From Paenibacillus sonchi (lineage in GTDB: Bacteria; Bacillota; Bacilli; Paenibacillales; Paenibacillaceae): a stretch of 64,000 bases of DNA. Positions 62,430 through 64,000 of this stretch are shown piece by piece. Where the stretch lies: assembly GCF_016772475.1 (NCBI RefSeq), contig NZ_CP068595.1, positions 2,356,001-2,420,000 of the forward strand. The letters run 5' to 3'. Within the stretch, counting starts at the first letter, position 1. The number at the start of each line of letters is the position of its first letter. The notes under the pieces are model-generated. The model was not told where the DNA came from. It did not search any database and saw only the letters and a list, made by a program, of their open reading frames with translations. A program made the position numbers and the translations under genes.

Positions 62430-64000
62430 TTGAATGTGGTTCAAGGAAATGTGAGACGCCAGTGGATGCTCGAAGGACTGGACTGTGCCAACTGCGCCAT
62501 GAAAATCGAAAATAAGGTCAAGAAAATCGAAGGAGTAACGTCCTGCTCGGTGAATTTCACGATGAAGATGATGACCCTGGAAACTGCGGCAGCCGATGCC
62601 GAGGCAGTGTCCGCCGAAGCCCGGCGGACGGTGAACATCCTTGAACCTCACGTGAAGGTTAAGGAAGTGAAGCCGGCAGGGTTGCGCAGGAACCCGCAGC
62701 CAGGCGCCGGCCCGCAGCACGGGCACAGCCGCGAAGCCCATGCTCATGCCGATGCGCACGGGCACAGCCACAGCCACGAAGCTCATGCTCACGGTGATGC
62801 GCACGGGCACAGCCATGAAGCCCATGCCCATGCCGATGCGCACGGGCACAGCCATGAAGCCCATGCTCTCGCCGATGTGCACGGGCACAGCCACGAAGTC
62901 CATGCTCATGCTGACGCGCACGGGCACAGCCACGAACATGGGGAAGGTGAAACCCGCCGCATCCTGCTGCGCCTGGGAGCCGGAGGCATCCTTGCAGCAG
63001 CCGGAATGTTCCTGCCGGTCAGCGGAATCCCGGAGCTGCTGATTTTCCTGGCCGCTTATCTGATTGTTGGCGGCGAGGTCGTCTGGTCTGCTGCCCGGAA
63101 CATCGTCCGGGGCCAGGTTTTCGACGAGAACTTCCTGATGGCACTCGCAACGATAGGGGCCTTCGCTATTGGAGAATACCCCGAAGGCGTAGCCGTCATG
63201 CTGTTCTATCAGGTTGGCGAGCTGTTCCAGGGGATGGCTGTCAACCGTTCCCGCCGCTCCATCACGGCACTGATGGATATCCGCCCGAGTTTGCTAATTT
63301 GAAGGAAGCCGGCAATCTGAAGACGTGTTGCGCCGGAAGAAGTAGCGATTGGCGATCATATTGTGGTCAAACCGGGGAGAAGGTGCCGCTGGATGGAACC
63401 ATACTTGAAGGCAGCGCAATGATGGATACCTCGGCGCTGACCGGGGAATCGGTTCCGCGTGCAGCTGAACCGGGCAGCAAGGTGCTGAGCGGATTTATTA
63501 ACCGCAATGGTGTGGTTACGATTGAGGTTACTGAGACATTTGGGGAATCAGCCGTCTCCAAAATCCTGGAGCTGGTGCAGAACGCCTCCAACAATAAGGC
63601 AAAAACAGAGAATTTTATCACCAAGTTTGCCAGAGGCTACACACCTGTAGTGGTTATCACCGCGCTCCTGCTGGCTGTAATCCCTCCGCTCGTGCTGAGC
63701 GGAGCCACTTTCTCGGACTGGATCTACCGGGCGCTGGTATTTCTCGTCATCTCCTGCCCTTGCGCGCTGGTCGTTTCGATACCGCTTGGCTTCTTCGGCG
63801 GCATTGGCGCAGCCTCCAAAAGCGGTATTCTCGTCAAAGGCAGCAACTTCCTGGAGGCCTTGAACGATGTTAAGGTGGTTGTGTTTGATAAGACCGGAAC
63901 GCTCACCAAAGGCGAATTCAAGGTAACGGGGACCTACCCTTCAGAGGGCTTTAAAGAGGACGATCTGCTGCGGACTGCTGCGTATGCCGAGAGCCACTCC
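62430..64000 (+). CDS. cadA: Zn/Cd-exporting P1B-type ATPase, frame broken several times, cut by window end
   Basis: An HMA domain (LDCANCAMKIENKVKKIEGV) is followed by a His-rich repeat block, membrane helices, the actuator TGES, the transmembrane motif ISCPCALVVSIPLGFFG and DKTGTLTKGEF. CPC followed by this context is typical of Zn2+/Cd2+ exporters. TTG 62430 is the best start (AGGGAG eight bases upstream); ATG 62421 is too close to that site. The frame breaks at a three-base C run (63284-63286; four expected, giving DIRPEFANLKEAG), again near 63325, and at the G run 63374-63377, after which it is open to the window end. Control by the ArsR-like gene at 59969 is inferred from the operator. 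Confidence 0.9.
62733..62933 (+). repeat. In-gene tandem repeat, five 39-bp units encoding a His-rich segment
   Basis: Five units code for variants of EAHAHADAHGHSH (the first has two extra residues). They lie between the HMA domain and the first membrane helix and would bind several Zn ions. Confidence 0.9.

Noticed and set aside
1..64000. tRNA, rRNA, prophage and complete insertion sequences
   Set aside because: None of the diagnostic sequences (T-loop GGTTCGAATCC type, rRNA cores, transposase DDE motifs, phage structural genes) was seen on either strand by eye. A tRNAscan/ISfinder search was not possible.

Overview
The window looks like chromosomal DNA of a Gram-positive, endospore-lineage Bacillales, most likely a Paenibacillus. 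This rests on strong AGGAGG-type ribosome binding sites with many GTG and TTG starts, a moderate-to-high GC content by eye, and family content: SinI/SinR, SipW/TasA, CsoR-CopZ-CopA, OdhAB, a YvfRSTU-like ABC and two-component set, a LanFEG-type immunity transporter, DesK-type and OmpR-type two-component systems, and many ECF sigma factors. No rRNA, tRNA, CRISPR array, prophage or intact insertion sequence was recognised.

Layout. 1-9 kb: c-di-GMP enzymes (EAL; a frame-broken GGDEF gene), an orphan purine riboswitch, a COG2509 FAD dehydrogenase, a nucleotidyltransferase-like gene, an ECF sigma/anti-sigma pair, and an SDR-MerR operon. 9-18 kb: odhAB and a biofilm-matrix module, in which a c-di-GMP-I riboswitch sits directly in front of a TTG-started sinI-like gene, convergent with a sinR-like gene and followed by a tapA-like/sipW/tasA operon with SinR-box-like palindromes at its promoter. 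18-24 kb: AraC/SDR divergent pair, PadR and a 14-TM MFS exporter. 23.6-26.9 kb: a low-GC island with a lipoprotein, a streptogrisin-like protease and an ECF sigma factor. 27-32.4 kb: a GGDEF/HD-GYP protein and the csoR-copZ-copA copper regulon. 32.4-33.9 kb: a 1.5-kb repeat-only stretch. 33.9-38 kb: a second ECF locus with an internal segmental duplication. 38-45 kb: EamA, MocR, nitroreductase and a yvfRSTU-like operon. 45-49 kb: a TPP-riboswitch-controlled thiamine-precursor ABC operon. 49-52 kb: a cobalamin-binding sensor gene followed by a soluble hybrid histidine kinase. 52-60 kb: a CorA-like gene, a PNPOx-like gene, and a LanRK-FEG-like immunity operon. 60-64 kb: a Zn/Cd regulon (ArsR, CDF exporter, P1B ATPase with a His-rich repeat), cut by the window end.

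How it fits together. Three c-di-GMP turnover genes lie in the same window as a c-di-GMP aptamer that should control SinI, which in other Bacillales antagonises SinR, the repressor of the TasA matrix operon. That gives a plausible direct route from second messenger to matrix genes. Metal homeostasis is organised as two operator-defined regulons (CsoR boxes; ATATGA-N8-TCATAT boxes).

Two cautions. First, at least 13 genes have their frame broken, mostly by a single-base change in a homopolymer and mostly as contractions. The protein on both sides is well conserved, so I suspect sequencing or assembly error more than pseudogenisation and annotate these as single genes. Second, six intergenic clusters share a stereotyped palindromic repeat architecture (two forward plus two or more inverted copies of a TGGAAAAAGT..TAATT unit), and a second small family with terminal inverted repeats lies beside some of them. 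These are the best candidates here for undescribed non-coding elements.
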